DNA of 64,000 nucleotides from Macrotis lagotis (lineage: Eukaryota > Chordata > Mammalia > Peramelemorphia > Peramelidae). The DNA lies in the NCBI RefSeq assembly GCF_037893015.1, contig NC_133665.1, forward strand, positions 196,700,714-196,764,713, given 5' to 3'. A program made the position numbers and the translations under genes. Shown here piece after piece: positions 22,501-34,200 of this stretch (the first letter of the stretch is position 1; every line of letters starts with the position of its first letter). The notes below the pieces were generated by a model. The model did not search any database. It saw nothing but the letters and a program-made list of their open reading frames with translations, and had not been told where the DNA came from.

Positions 22501-25230
22501 TGAGGCTTGAGCCTATAATGGAAGCTGCAATTGAACATGAGCAGAAAAGGTCCAGCAAGCGGACTTTGCCAGCAGACTGCGGCGATTCTCTGGCAAAGCG
22601 AGGCAGTGTAAGGGACTTCGGCTTACTTTTCCTTGTGCAGGATGCTCTGGGCAGTGTTAGATCTAGGACAGACTTCCTTGGCTTTGTGCCTGTGCCTCAG
22701 GGGAAAGCTTCCTAAATCTAACACTTGAAGCCTGAGCAAAGAGTGTGCAGTGTGACCCTAACTGGGGAGTGTGGGAGGGGGAGCCCCAGCCACACCCCCA
22801 CTCACCAGCTTCCCCATTCAGAAAGGAGCCCCACAATTCCCTTAATGCCAGTAGTAACCACAGCTTTCATTCCTGCCTATTGTTGCTTTTTCGTCTATTT
22901 CTGGTAGCGGGTGGATCGCATTAATGTTAAAGACATGACGGTAGAGAGTATAAAAGGCCTCCTGTCCACCTGCACACCTCTTGTGCCAGTCTCAGTGGAG
23001 CCAGAGCCTTGAACCAGCTCAGCTCCTCCGAGACCCATGGAGCCAAGGTTCCCTGGCTCCTTCAGCGACCCACAGAGCCTCCAGCATGGCTTCACTTCTG
23101 GATTCTAGATGCTTTTTGAGAAATACTTTGCACATTCTACCACATTTCTCTGGAACATATAGTTATATATAACTTGTCAAGCTTTCTATGATTTTCTTGA
23201 TGGGGCTGCTGCCTTTACTGATGCAAGACATCACCGTACTCCAGCTTGGAAACGTCTTCAAGATGACAAGGCCAAAAACCTACCCATTGCCTTTTGATCA
23301 ACCTGGTAGGAAACCTCAGAACCTGACTGGACTGGTGCCCCATTGGCTGAGCTTCTGAAGGTCAGCCCTTCTCCCAGGAGGGGGCATCCATCAAAAAAGG
23401 AAGAAGAGACACTCCTCCCTGGACCAATGAGCAAACAAAAGCAGACCTCATGTTCCTTCCCTGGGTGGCGAGTGTCTGAAGGAGATTGAGCTGACTAGTC
23501 CAAGGGTTGGGCCTTTGGGCACCAGTCTCATTAGAGTACCCAACATCCCCTTCTCTTAACAGGATGAGGATGAGGGACTGGAGCAAAGAGTTTGGGAGAT
23601 TTTACTATGAGCAGCAAAGGAAATATAACTCTTCTTTGTTTACTTGTCAGCCCCAGAGGCCTTAGTTCTTCAAAGAATCTAGAACTTGATAGGGAATGGA
23701 TTTTGTTATTGGTTGAAGAGCCCATATAAATCTGTTGTATCATGAGTCTGTGACTGTGTGTAATGCATGTGTGTCTTTGAAACTTGTGCTTTTCTTGGCT
23801 CTGTGAAGGTTTTTTGGTTTATCTTAGCCTGGGGAAAAGAGTATTAAGTAGCATTCAAGAGGCAGTTCTGGCCCTGAAGATTTCTGGGAATTTTTTGGGC
23901 TCTGGCCCTTGGGCATTGAGCTGTCTTCTGTGAAAATAAAGTCTGGGCAGTTCTTTGAGGCACCTGACAGCCCTTCCCTAGGGAAGGAGTGAAGGAAGCC
24001 CTTGGATGGTATCTTCCAGATGTGGAACCTCATCCAGAGGCCCTTAGTTTTCCACTTTTCTCCATGGAAAGAATGTGGACCTGGATAGACTCGAGGATGA
24101 AATACATGCTGGCACCCCAAGGCCATAACCAGGTTTTTTTCTTTGTGAAACAAAGGAGTCCTTGCCAGAACTATAGTGTCGGAACTTCAAAAGTGTTCTC
24201 TTGCTTGCCATGATGGCTCTGCAGATCCTTGTCTAGATAGGTGACAGAGAGCGCTAGACCTCTCCCCAAACCAGTTGCAGCCATTGCTGACCACTAGGAA
24301 GTCGCTCGTGCTCTCAGCCAAACCAAAGAGGTTTGGTTCTGTGGTCATGGGGTAGGCAGACAATCTTAATGATCTTCAGGATAGTGAAGTTGCTCTTCGT
24401 GGATTTAGAAGTCCAGTTTGCTCCCAGCTTGGAAGGGGCCTTGTTGGCCAGTGTGAACCTTGATATGCACATATGTTCTCTTTTTTCCCATCTTAAGGAA
24501 ATTTCAAGACCTTGGCAATAATTTTTGTCTTTCAACCTCTGCAAAAGTAAACAATTATTCCCTGTAATTCCTAATCTAAGGATGATCAGATTGCTGAAAA
24601 GAAGTTGGGAGTGGGTGATAAAGTCCAGGGAGGTTGTGTGAAGGGGGCCTGAAATGGACAGAACCCCCCCCCCCCCCCCCCCCAGCAAGCTCCAGCCAAT
24701 GCCTAAGCTGACTCCCTCTCAGTAGCCTGCAGCCCATGGAGGCGGTTTGGTTCAAGGAAAATCCTGACTTCTAAACCCCGATCTCCCGCCACCCACTGAC
24801 TCTGCACCTCAGCTTCTTCACTGTGAGAGAGAGCCAGTTGGACCAGAACACCGCTAAGATCGCCTTAGGAAACCCTCGTGAACAGCCTTCTCTCCATCGA
24901 TTGTGCCCTTGTCCTCATGGACTCAGGAAGCCTGAGCAGTGGGTCTCCTCAGTGACAGGCCCTAAGCACCTTCCTGATCTGCCTGCACCTATGCAGGCCC
25001 TGGCCTAGGAGCCTGCTGAAGAAGAAACAAGGATTCATCCTGTTCAGGAGACTTCAGGCTTCTTAGATGTTCTTTGTGACCAAGTGCTGAGACATGGATG
25101 CAGACACTGATCTGTTACCCCATTTTCTTTGTCTGGTTTTCTGTACAGAATAGATATTCCAACATTTGCTGAATTGAATTGTTCCTTGATTGTATTTATC
25201 AGCAGTAACCTTACCTGAGAAACATTTCTT

Positions 25231-25278
<48 letters not shown>

Positions 25279-28200
25279 CGCGCATCTAGCATAGCTTTTT
25301 CAGGAATATCTTTTGGTTTGCATTTTGCTCTCTTTGGAGGCCCTCCTTGCCTAGTTCCCAAGGCTGCTGGGAGCTCTTCTGAAAACCAAGCAAGCACCAG
25401 TGGTGGATCTGGCCTCCTAATTATTTAAGGATTAATGTGCTTTTCCCTTAAAGTGGAAGTCTTCTTGGAGCCTCTTTTATTTATTTCTCCAGGGGTCCCT
25501 AATTACCCAGTTGCAGAGTTGAGAGTCTCAATTCTGGGGTAAGTGCTAAGGATGATTCTTGTTAACTCTTTGATGGTGTTAATTAAATCCTGGTCAAGTT
25601 CTCTCTGTGTCAGACTCGAACTCAGTGCAGTCTCTTCCTGACCACTTACAAGTGAGCTTGTGAGCTGGGGACCTCAGGCCTCTTGTCCATTTTGTCAGCC
25701 TAGGTCAGAACTAATTCTTCTCAGCCCCAAAGAGAGGCTACCGAATGGGTACTCACTCAATGGCAAGGACTCTTCTGTACCTGCAGAAGAGCAGCCTTGC
25801 TAAGGCTGCTTCCTGGAAGGGACAGAGAAGATCTGGGGTGCTTTCATGTCAACTACCATCACTTTCTAGTTCCTCTGAGTCTTCAGTGTCCTTGAGCTGT
25901 GGACCAACATAGAAGTTTATGAACAGAGTTGTTAAACCAGGCCCCATGGCCTGGGGGGGGGGGGTGGCTACCTTAAAGGCCCAGTCTCCATTGCCTTACT
26001 TCGTAAAGCCATATTTGTACCTCCCAAATTTTCCTGGCTTTCCTAAAGGAGTATAATTGGATCATAGTACTCTGGCACTTAAGTCGAAATAAGCTTTTTT
26101 CTGTCCCTTACGGGGTTGGCATGAAGAACCCATGGAACTTCTTCACCCCCATTTTACTGGAGACTGTACTGTCTCTGATTTCTACCTCAGGTCATTTCCT
26201 GTTTTCTTGTTGCTTTAAAAGAGGAAGAACCCCCTCAGCAGGTGCTAGTCACTGATTCCACCTGCACAGTGGTTGATCTGGTCTGTCTTGGTTCATTGAT
26301 ACCCTTAGTGGCCACACATCCCACTGATCATGTCCCTGATTCATGGAGCCCTTGCTAGACCATGATCTCCTACACTTCTGTTGGAACTTGACCAAAATTG
26401 TCAAATGTACCTGAAAATTCTCCTTACCCTGACTCATGATGTGAGCCATAAATTCCTTCTAATGGGGGGGGGGGGTGCTCTCTTTTTCTCTTGGACTCCT
26501 TATGGCACATCTTAAAGGAGTAGGGGAAATGTGAACTTCAGAGCATGGTTGGAGTAACTCAGTCCTGCTCCTCCTCTACCCTGCCTTGGTGGAGCGGGCT
26601 GAATCTCCCAAGAATTCTGCCATGTAACTACTGATCCAGTACCTTCTGTGTGGGTTTCTCGAGGAAGCAGAGATTGAGGCAAGTGATGGGCTAGAACATT
26701 TACCCTTTCCAATTCTGATGACCTTTTGTTGGTGTGGCCATCCTTGCTCCTCCTCCCCAAGCTAGGAAAGAACTGTTGGGTGACATTCAGAAACCCAGTT
26801 TCTCTTGGCTGGACTCAAGTCAAGAATTCATTTATCAATGAAGGACTGAAAGATTAAGAAATTACTTCCCTTTGTTTTGCGAGCACTTAGTGATTAATGT
26901 ATTGGATCTTCTTTCTCCCCAGTGTTCCCCATGGCCTGTCACCGTCACAAGTGCAACCTATGTCAGTGACAGCCCCGCACCAGCTCCCACCTTCACCTCT
27001 GCTCAGCACAGCACCTACAGCATCCCCAAGAGGTATGTGACTGGTGGTAGCACCCCACAGCTTGGAGGGTCAAGCTAGGGATGTCATCATTGGTGAATCA
27101 CAAAGTCACTGACCAAGCAACTTCTCCAGTCTCTCTCCCTCTTCCCATTTTCCTCCCCTTTATTCCTCTCAGCTATGATTAGGGGTCGGCTTTATTCCAG
27201 GAGGTTTGGCACACTCTTCATTGACCTCAGAGCTTTGTCAACACTGTCCTAAGAGTGAGGCAGTAGACCTGAGATCAGTTCATTCCTGGGTCTCAGAACT
27301 CCAGGTGCTGCTCTGCAGGATGTCTGTAGATGGTGAAAGCTCCCTGACTCTGAAAAAATCGGGCCAGTTCCCTAGGAAAGAACCATTTAACTGTGGGCCA
27401 GAATCCAGGCCACAAACTGCTGATATCTCCAGAGATGAAAAAAAAATCATTTCAGGCCTCAGATTTGGATTTACTTTCTGTTTTCTCTTGGCTAATATTC
27501 CCTATGAGGAACTCTCTCCTCCCCCTGCTTTCTCTCCTGTGGCTTGCCAGTGGGAACTCGGCATTTGAGGCAGCGTCTTGTGGGTAGCTGAGGACACCAG
27601 AGTTTTGGTGGCCTCTAAACTTGGCCATCCTGTTTGGAGGCCAGAGATACATGCAGGGCTGGTATTCAGGGATGTTCTCTGATTCTTGTTCTACTATTTT
27701 GGGGAGTTTTCCCTTTCTGCTAGATCAGGGCATGTATTTAAGGGACTGAGTGCTCAAAAGAACCCTTGCCCCCCCCACATCCCTCACAAGTGATCATAGA
27801 CAATGCCCTGCCTCCCAGGGCAGCCCATCCCCTACTTACTGATTGATGGCAAACCCCAATGGGTCTCTTTGTACCATCATCCCATAGTCCCTGGTTCAAC
27901 TCATTCCAACCTCCCCCCCCCCCCATAAATAAGCCCTACAGGTACTTGAAGACCTTTCTTTGTGTCTCCCACAGTGTGCTCTCATTCAGATGAAACATCC
28001 CCAATTCCTTCTGCTTACTCTCCTATGACCTGAACTGCCTGCCCCTTCCCATATGGGGATGTTGGTAGAGAGCATTGCTCAGGCTTGCACACTGACCTCC
28101 AGATGATGTTCTAGCACCTTCCTCAGGGAGCCCTAAGGTTGAGGTCACTCCTTCAGCTGGTGTCTCACACCCACTGACTCGGGCAGAACTTCTTGTATCT

Positions 28201-31200
28201 TGCCATAGATGATGTACTGCAGAACTTTCTCTTCAAGTGGGATGAGTTCCAGCTTTTTTTAAGGTCAAGATTTTGTTGGTTGGGTTTATGAGGGCCTCTC
28301 CTTTCCCTGGATCCCTAACCTCAGTTTCTGTATGTGGCAGAGTTAAAAATAAGTAGACCCACGACAATTTTGTTCTTGACCTTGGGACTTCTTTCACAAC
28401 TTTCCCTCTGACAGTGGAGTCCCACCTTGTGTCATATGAACTAAAAAAAGCTGTTCATAAGCCTGGCTTAGCAGGAAGCATTTGGACTTGGGTGGGGCCT
28501 TGGAGGGACCCTCTTATCTGTCCCACTCAGTTTGGGGGAGAGGAAGTGTTGTCCAGTCAGTAGTAGGGCCCTCATCTCATGAGCTCAAGGCCAGGGCCTT
28601 TTCTTGGAGATCCTCCTCCAGGTCTTGGGGGGGTCCCCTCCTGAATTTGTCCTTTGGTTTCTGGTAAACTTCAATCACATCTTGGTTCACCAGATTGATG
28701 AGAATGACACAGTATAAAAACCCCCTCTCCCTTTGCTTCCTTCTCCCTAGCAATTCTTCCTCTCCAAACCATCAAGGAGATGGAACTTCCCAAGGCTCCA
28801 GTGAAGTGAGTATCGCCCCAACACTTGGTGGAGAGACAGAACCAGCCCCCGCCTGTCTTGTGTGGGTGTTGGTGTTGGGGGGGGGGGGGAGAACAGCATG
28901 AGCTGCAGGGGTCAGCTTCAGGTGGGCTCTAGACACTGCTCTCCCCCTTCCCCAGCAACTTCATCCATCAGCCACAATCCAGGAAGCCCAGCAGTGGCTG
29001 CTCAGGCACAGGTTCTCCAGCTACGCACGGCTCTTCGCCAATTTCTCAGGTATGGCCCAAATGGGATCAAAGTAGAGGGTCTGGGCTGTCAGGGGCAGCT
29101 GGAGCTAGTTGCCGGACCTTTGGATTCGGTGTAACCCCATGGCACATGAGACCTTGATAATTCATGCCCTTTGAGAGAATTTAGACATGGCAGCATGATC
29201 AGTGGGTGTTTTTGTTTTCTCCTGGGCATCTCTATCTTTTGCAAACTGAAGTCCCATTTGCAGGATCAGTTTGGATGTAGGTCATTTGCCTTTTTATTGT
29301 GCCAGAACTCTAAAAGGTCTGTATGTAAGAAAGAACTTGGGAAATTAGAAAGTGGGGAAGAGCTGCTTTTTGAACTTGTATTGGCATGTCCTTTGCCATT
29401 CTACATCGAAGGGTTTCTACAGGCTCTCTGTATTCCTGAGATGAGTGTAGATTGGGGAAAGGTGCTTCATTCTGTGTCCTTGGGGTGCAGAGAGGTGAGT
29501 TGGTAGCCGGGTCTGCTTGTCATCCAGAGAGCACACCGCATCCCAAACAACTTGACTTTTGATGCCTGTCTTAGTGGGGCATAGGACCAGGGATGTTCTC
29601 ACTGCCATCACACCTTTGGAAAAAGAAAGGCAGAGGGAAGCTTGACTTGTGACAAGGGACAATGAATCCCAGTTTCATTGAGCTTCCTGAGGCATTAGTT
29701 TGGGAAAGTTGGAAATCCCAAAGAAAACTAGTTGGTTAGTTAGAATGTATTTAATCTTTTCTAAAGAAAATAAGCTTCAAGGTGTGAGGTGTGCCTGTTG
29801 TGGTTGTTGAAGAATATAGTTAAAGGAAGATGCCCTCTGCCTCTGCTGCTCTGTGGGTGAGGAAGGAGGAAGGGCTACCCATGGGATCACTCAGGATCAG
29901 TTTGAAGCTTTCAGGGGCAGTCCTCTGGCATTCTCTTTCAGGTGCAGATTTATTAAAGTTAACAAGAGAGGACCTCGTTCAAATCTGTGGCCCAGCAGAT
30001 GGAATTCGGCTCCATAATGCACTGAAGTCAAGGTAGAAGAGACTCTGGGCTTTCAGGGGTCAGGTTGGGGTGGGCCAGATGCTCCCAGCTTGGGGAGGGG
30101 CCAGGGCTTGGGTCTCCAAGATCAGTGGAGTAGCCTTGGGCCTGAATTGGGCACCAGCATCTTCTCAGTGAGAGTTTGGAGTTCAGAGCATCAGATTCAG
30201 GATCTGGGGCCATTTTGGGGGGCTCAGGAGGGACCTGACTAGTCAGGAAGATCTCCACTTATACATCTTGTTAGAGCCAAGGCATACTCTGCCACATCTT
30301 TCCTGAGAAAGGTATCCAAATGCCATACTATGCAGCCTTCCAAGCCCCACACATGTTTGTGATTCCATTCATGTTTTTTTAAATAGTCCTCCTGTAAGGA
30401 AATGGGCCTGCAGGGAGATGGGGTGAACTGCCTCTCACTCGTGGCATCTTGTGTCTGCAGGACGATTAGGCCTCGTCTCACCATCTACGTCTGCCAGGAG
30501 CAGCCCAGGGGCACCCAGCTGGAAAGGCAGCCCGATGCAGGCCAGGGAGATCCCAGCAACGGGGCAGTATATGGTATGCATGCTGGGGCGCAAGAGAAAC
30601 TGCTGTGTAGTTGCTCACCTAGTAGCTAGACATCTTTTTAGACGGGGCTCAGAGTTTACAGGGAGCCCACTGGGACCTGCTTTCTGCCTGCTTCGATTGG
30701 AAGCTTCTTGAGGGCAGGCATTGTTTCCCTTTGGTATTTGTAACCCCAAGGCCTCGCACACTGTCATTCCTGAGAAATGAGCTTGTGTCAGACAGAGGGA
30801 CTACAAGCATATAGAAAACTTAACCAACAGCTAAGTAAATGTTAAGTATCTGAGGACGGATTTGAACTCAGGGCCCGTGCTCTGCCCATTGTGTCACCTA
30901 GATGCTCCTATTATGGGTTTGTATTTTTTAAATTCAAAGTATATATAGGTAAGTGAAGGCAGAAGACATTTAGTTTCTGTCATTTCCCAAGCCTAGGGAG
31001 ATAGAGAGACAAACAATAGTCTCTGCTCTCAAGGGGCTCCCTGTCTAATGAGAAAGAAAACCTGCTGAGAATGGCAAACAAGGCCAGTGGGACTATCCCT
31101 TGGAGGTCGTAGAGGAGAGGCATTATTATTAAAGGAGCTTGAGAAACACTCCGGGGGGAGGTAAGAAGTGGAAGCCAGGAAGCTGAGAGGAGCAGGGAGA

Positions 31201-34200
31201 CAGTTCAAGGGGGAGGGGCAGCCAGAGGCTGGCATCGCTCATCTTGGAGTATGGAGAGAGCTGGAGGTTGTGGAGAGGTATTTGATCCTGGACAAGTCAG
31301 AAGCTGAAAGAAGGATGGACTGGATTGGGGAGAGAGTAGGTCATGGTAGTGGGCCAGGTGAGAAATGAGTAAGGTCTGCCTGGATGTGAGGGCGAATCGG
31401 GGGGGGGGGGGGGGGTGATGCTCCAGAGGTGAAAGCAGCAGACTTCAGCAACATTGCAGCCTATTTTCTTTGCTCTGGTTGTAGAAATGCAATAGCAGTG
31501 GAACAGGAGAAAGAGAAGTCGTCAGTGTAGCCTTTTGTGTGGTGCCACAACAGCTGCCTGGTGGCCACCTAAGGCCACCAAATGAAAACCTGCTAGAGAA
31601 ACAACTAGTACCATCCCAAAAGACAGACAGTCCCTTAAAGGAATTTTTTCAGAATAGCTCCAGGTTGCATAGGATATTTGAGTATTGATGAACCAGAGCA
31701 CTCCCAATAATTAGACAACTTCAATTATAAAATAGTTCTTCAGTAAAAACCTTAATAACTAAGGCTCCTAATGAGGCTGGGTCAGAGCCAGTAAAAATGA
31801 CAACTGCTCACGGCTGTTGACAGTTAATGTTCTCCAAATTTCTCTATGAAAGGGATGTTTTATAGAACTAAATAAAGAAAATAGTAAAAAAAAATTTGGA
31901 GAGGAACTAAAAATCAGAATTGTGAATATTTATTTATTTACTTTTTAAAAAATTAGGCTGGAAGTTCCTTAAACTGTTTAAAGAGCTGCCATCTAAGCCA
32001 TTTGGTATTGGTTAAAAACTAGAAAAGTACAAAAATGGAATAGATTTGACAAGGGAGAATCAGAAATAAATCAGGAGACAGAAAAATCACTTTGGAAAGA
32101 ATTCCCTACTGGAAATGCACTGCTGAGGAAGGGAAAGCATCCTTTAGCCAGCCATACCAGTGGTCATAAAGTCTAATCATTCACATTGTCAGGCAGTTTG
32201 ACCCAACACCATTCTCTGTGGACCCCTTGCCATTTGCAGAGGAGGCAGATTTGACAAAAAAGGGAGAGACAGCTTTTACAGATGATCACAATGCATTCTC
32301 TAGATTTCTTGAAATTGAAAAGGTTTTGAACAAAGAGTTCCTTTGGGATAAGATAGATTTTAGTATCCAAGACGGAGAGCCAGATAATTGTAATATGAAG
32401 GACCAAAAACTATTGTACCAAGTAGTTCGAGGATTTCTGCTGTCTTTATTCAAGCTCCTTTCCTATTTTGATGGAGAGATGGAAAGGGAGAAGGGAAGGA
32501 CATCATAGCAGAGGACATAGGTCCAACCCTGATGTCAGCAAAGCCCCAGTTTTGTTTCATTTCAGTGATCTGAGTCAAGTCAGACAAGCAGATTCATTAC
32601 CAAACTCTGCTGAGTCCTGGGGATAAAATAAAGACCAAAAGAGTCCCTGCCCTCCAGTAGCTCCCATCATCCTAATTGTAGCAGGGGTGGGGGAGCTGCC
32701 CCCCATGGGGGCCCACAGGGAGTGTGCAATGTGCAGGCTCTTGGCCATGTAAGAAGGGGGTAACTGAAAGGGAAAGGCACTGGATGGGTGGGGGAAAGTT
32801 AGAAAGGCCCCCTGCAGGAGTGAGGTGTGTTCTGAGAGCTGGAGGGAAAATGACAAATCCTTCAAAGCCAGTGTGCTTGAATTGTAGGGTATGTGGTAGT
32901 CATAGGGCATCCCTGGAGGCAAGAGTGGGATTATAGTTGAGGGAAATTACTTTGGCAGCACAACAGAAGGTGAAATGGGGGGGGGGGCAGAAACTGGAAG
33001 CAGTGAAACCAAGCAGAAGAGGAACTCTCAACCTTTCTTTATGTCATGGCCTGGGTTGGCATCTTAGTGAATCCTTGAATTCTTTATCAGTAGACTAGTG
33101 CTTTTAGCTGCATAGAATAAAATGTGTAGGATTGGAAGACTCCACTAGACTTCAAATCCAGCCCCAGAGCCTTCTTAGCTGGGAGACCCTCATCAAGTCA
33201 CTGAAACCTGCTTGCCTCAGTTCCTCATTTGTCCAGTGAACAGGAGGAGGAAATAGCCCACCACTCAGGTCTGATAAGAAAGCCCCATGTGAGATCTCGT
33301 AGGTAAAAGGCCACAAGCCCCTGAACTCAAATGTGTGCTTGGTGAGTATAGAGTTTACGTGGAGCATCAGAAATGTGAAGATGAAAACATGATCTGACAG
33401 TCTGGCCTTGGAATGGCGAATGTGAGTGAGGACCAGGTGCCCCTGGAGGTGACAGAGCCAGGTCTCTGGTTCAGGAGGAAGGGGAGGCCTTGGGAGGAAA
33501 AATGATTGAGTTGTATTTCAGACATTCTGATTTGGCACTCCCTTGGGCCAATCCACCAGTGATGTGGGAGGAGAGCTGGGGTCAAGACCTTGTCTCTGGT
33601 GAGGGAGTCGTTGGGTTTCTGGGGTGAGCCAGTGGGTGGGAAAGAGAAGGGTGGAGCCTTGGGGGAAGGTCTGCCAGAGGAATGGTCAGGAAGGAAAGCC
33701 AGGACAGAATAGAGATCTCATGCCCGGGGCTGGATGAAGGAGGGAAGATTCCAGTGAGTGCACCCAGTGTTGGGGAGCCAAGGTGAAAAGTGAGACAGCC
33801 TTGTGAGAGCCCAGTTCCAAATTAACTTCCACCCCCCCAATCATCAAGAAGACAATTAGTAATTTGTAGTCATGCAAAGCTAAATGTGTATCTGAGACCT
33901 GTATTACGTCTAGAGGACTCCTCTAGGGGGGCTGTAAGTTTCTGCAGAAGCAAGGCCAGGCCACAGGCCCCCCCACACACACACAATGGTGGCCAAGGGA
34001 GCCAGGCTGGAAGCCAAGCTGTTGTCATGACTCTCGGATTCCCACTGGATGCTGCTGGGACCCTCCCTCCTTCCAGCTAGTTGTATGACTCAATTAGGAG
34101 TGTTTGACCCCAGGTTTCTTGCCTTCCTGCTCTCTGAGTTTGGTCTGAAGGAGGTGACTGCCCCCAGGGCTTTGCAACATATCACAACATGTGTTCTCCT

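Larger units (their letters stand above)
22608..26922 (+). other. UBP1: UBP1 intron 8
   Basis: 4.3 kb. It contains the candidate alternative exon (22908), an AATAAA at 23935, a run of 20 C at 24664-24683, the (GT)n tract at 25232 and G-runs at 25955 and 26465. No interspersed repeat was recognised, which is unusual here. Confidence 0.75.

Noticed and set aside
25044-25428. Frames rich in VCVCVC or HTHTHT
   Set aside because: Translation of the (GT)n microsatellite.
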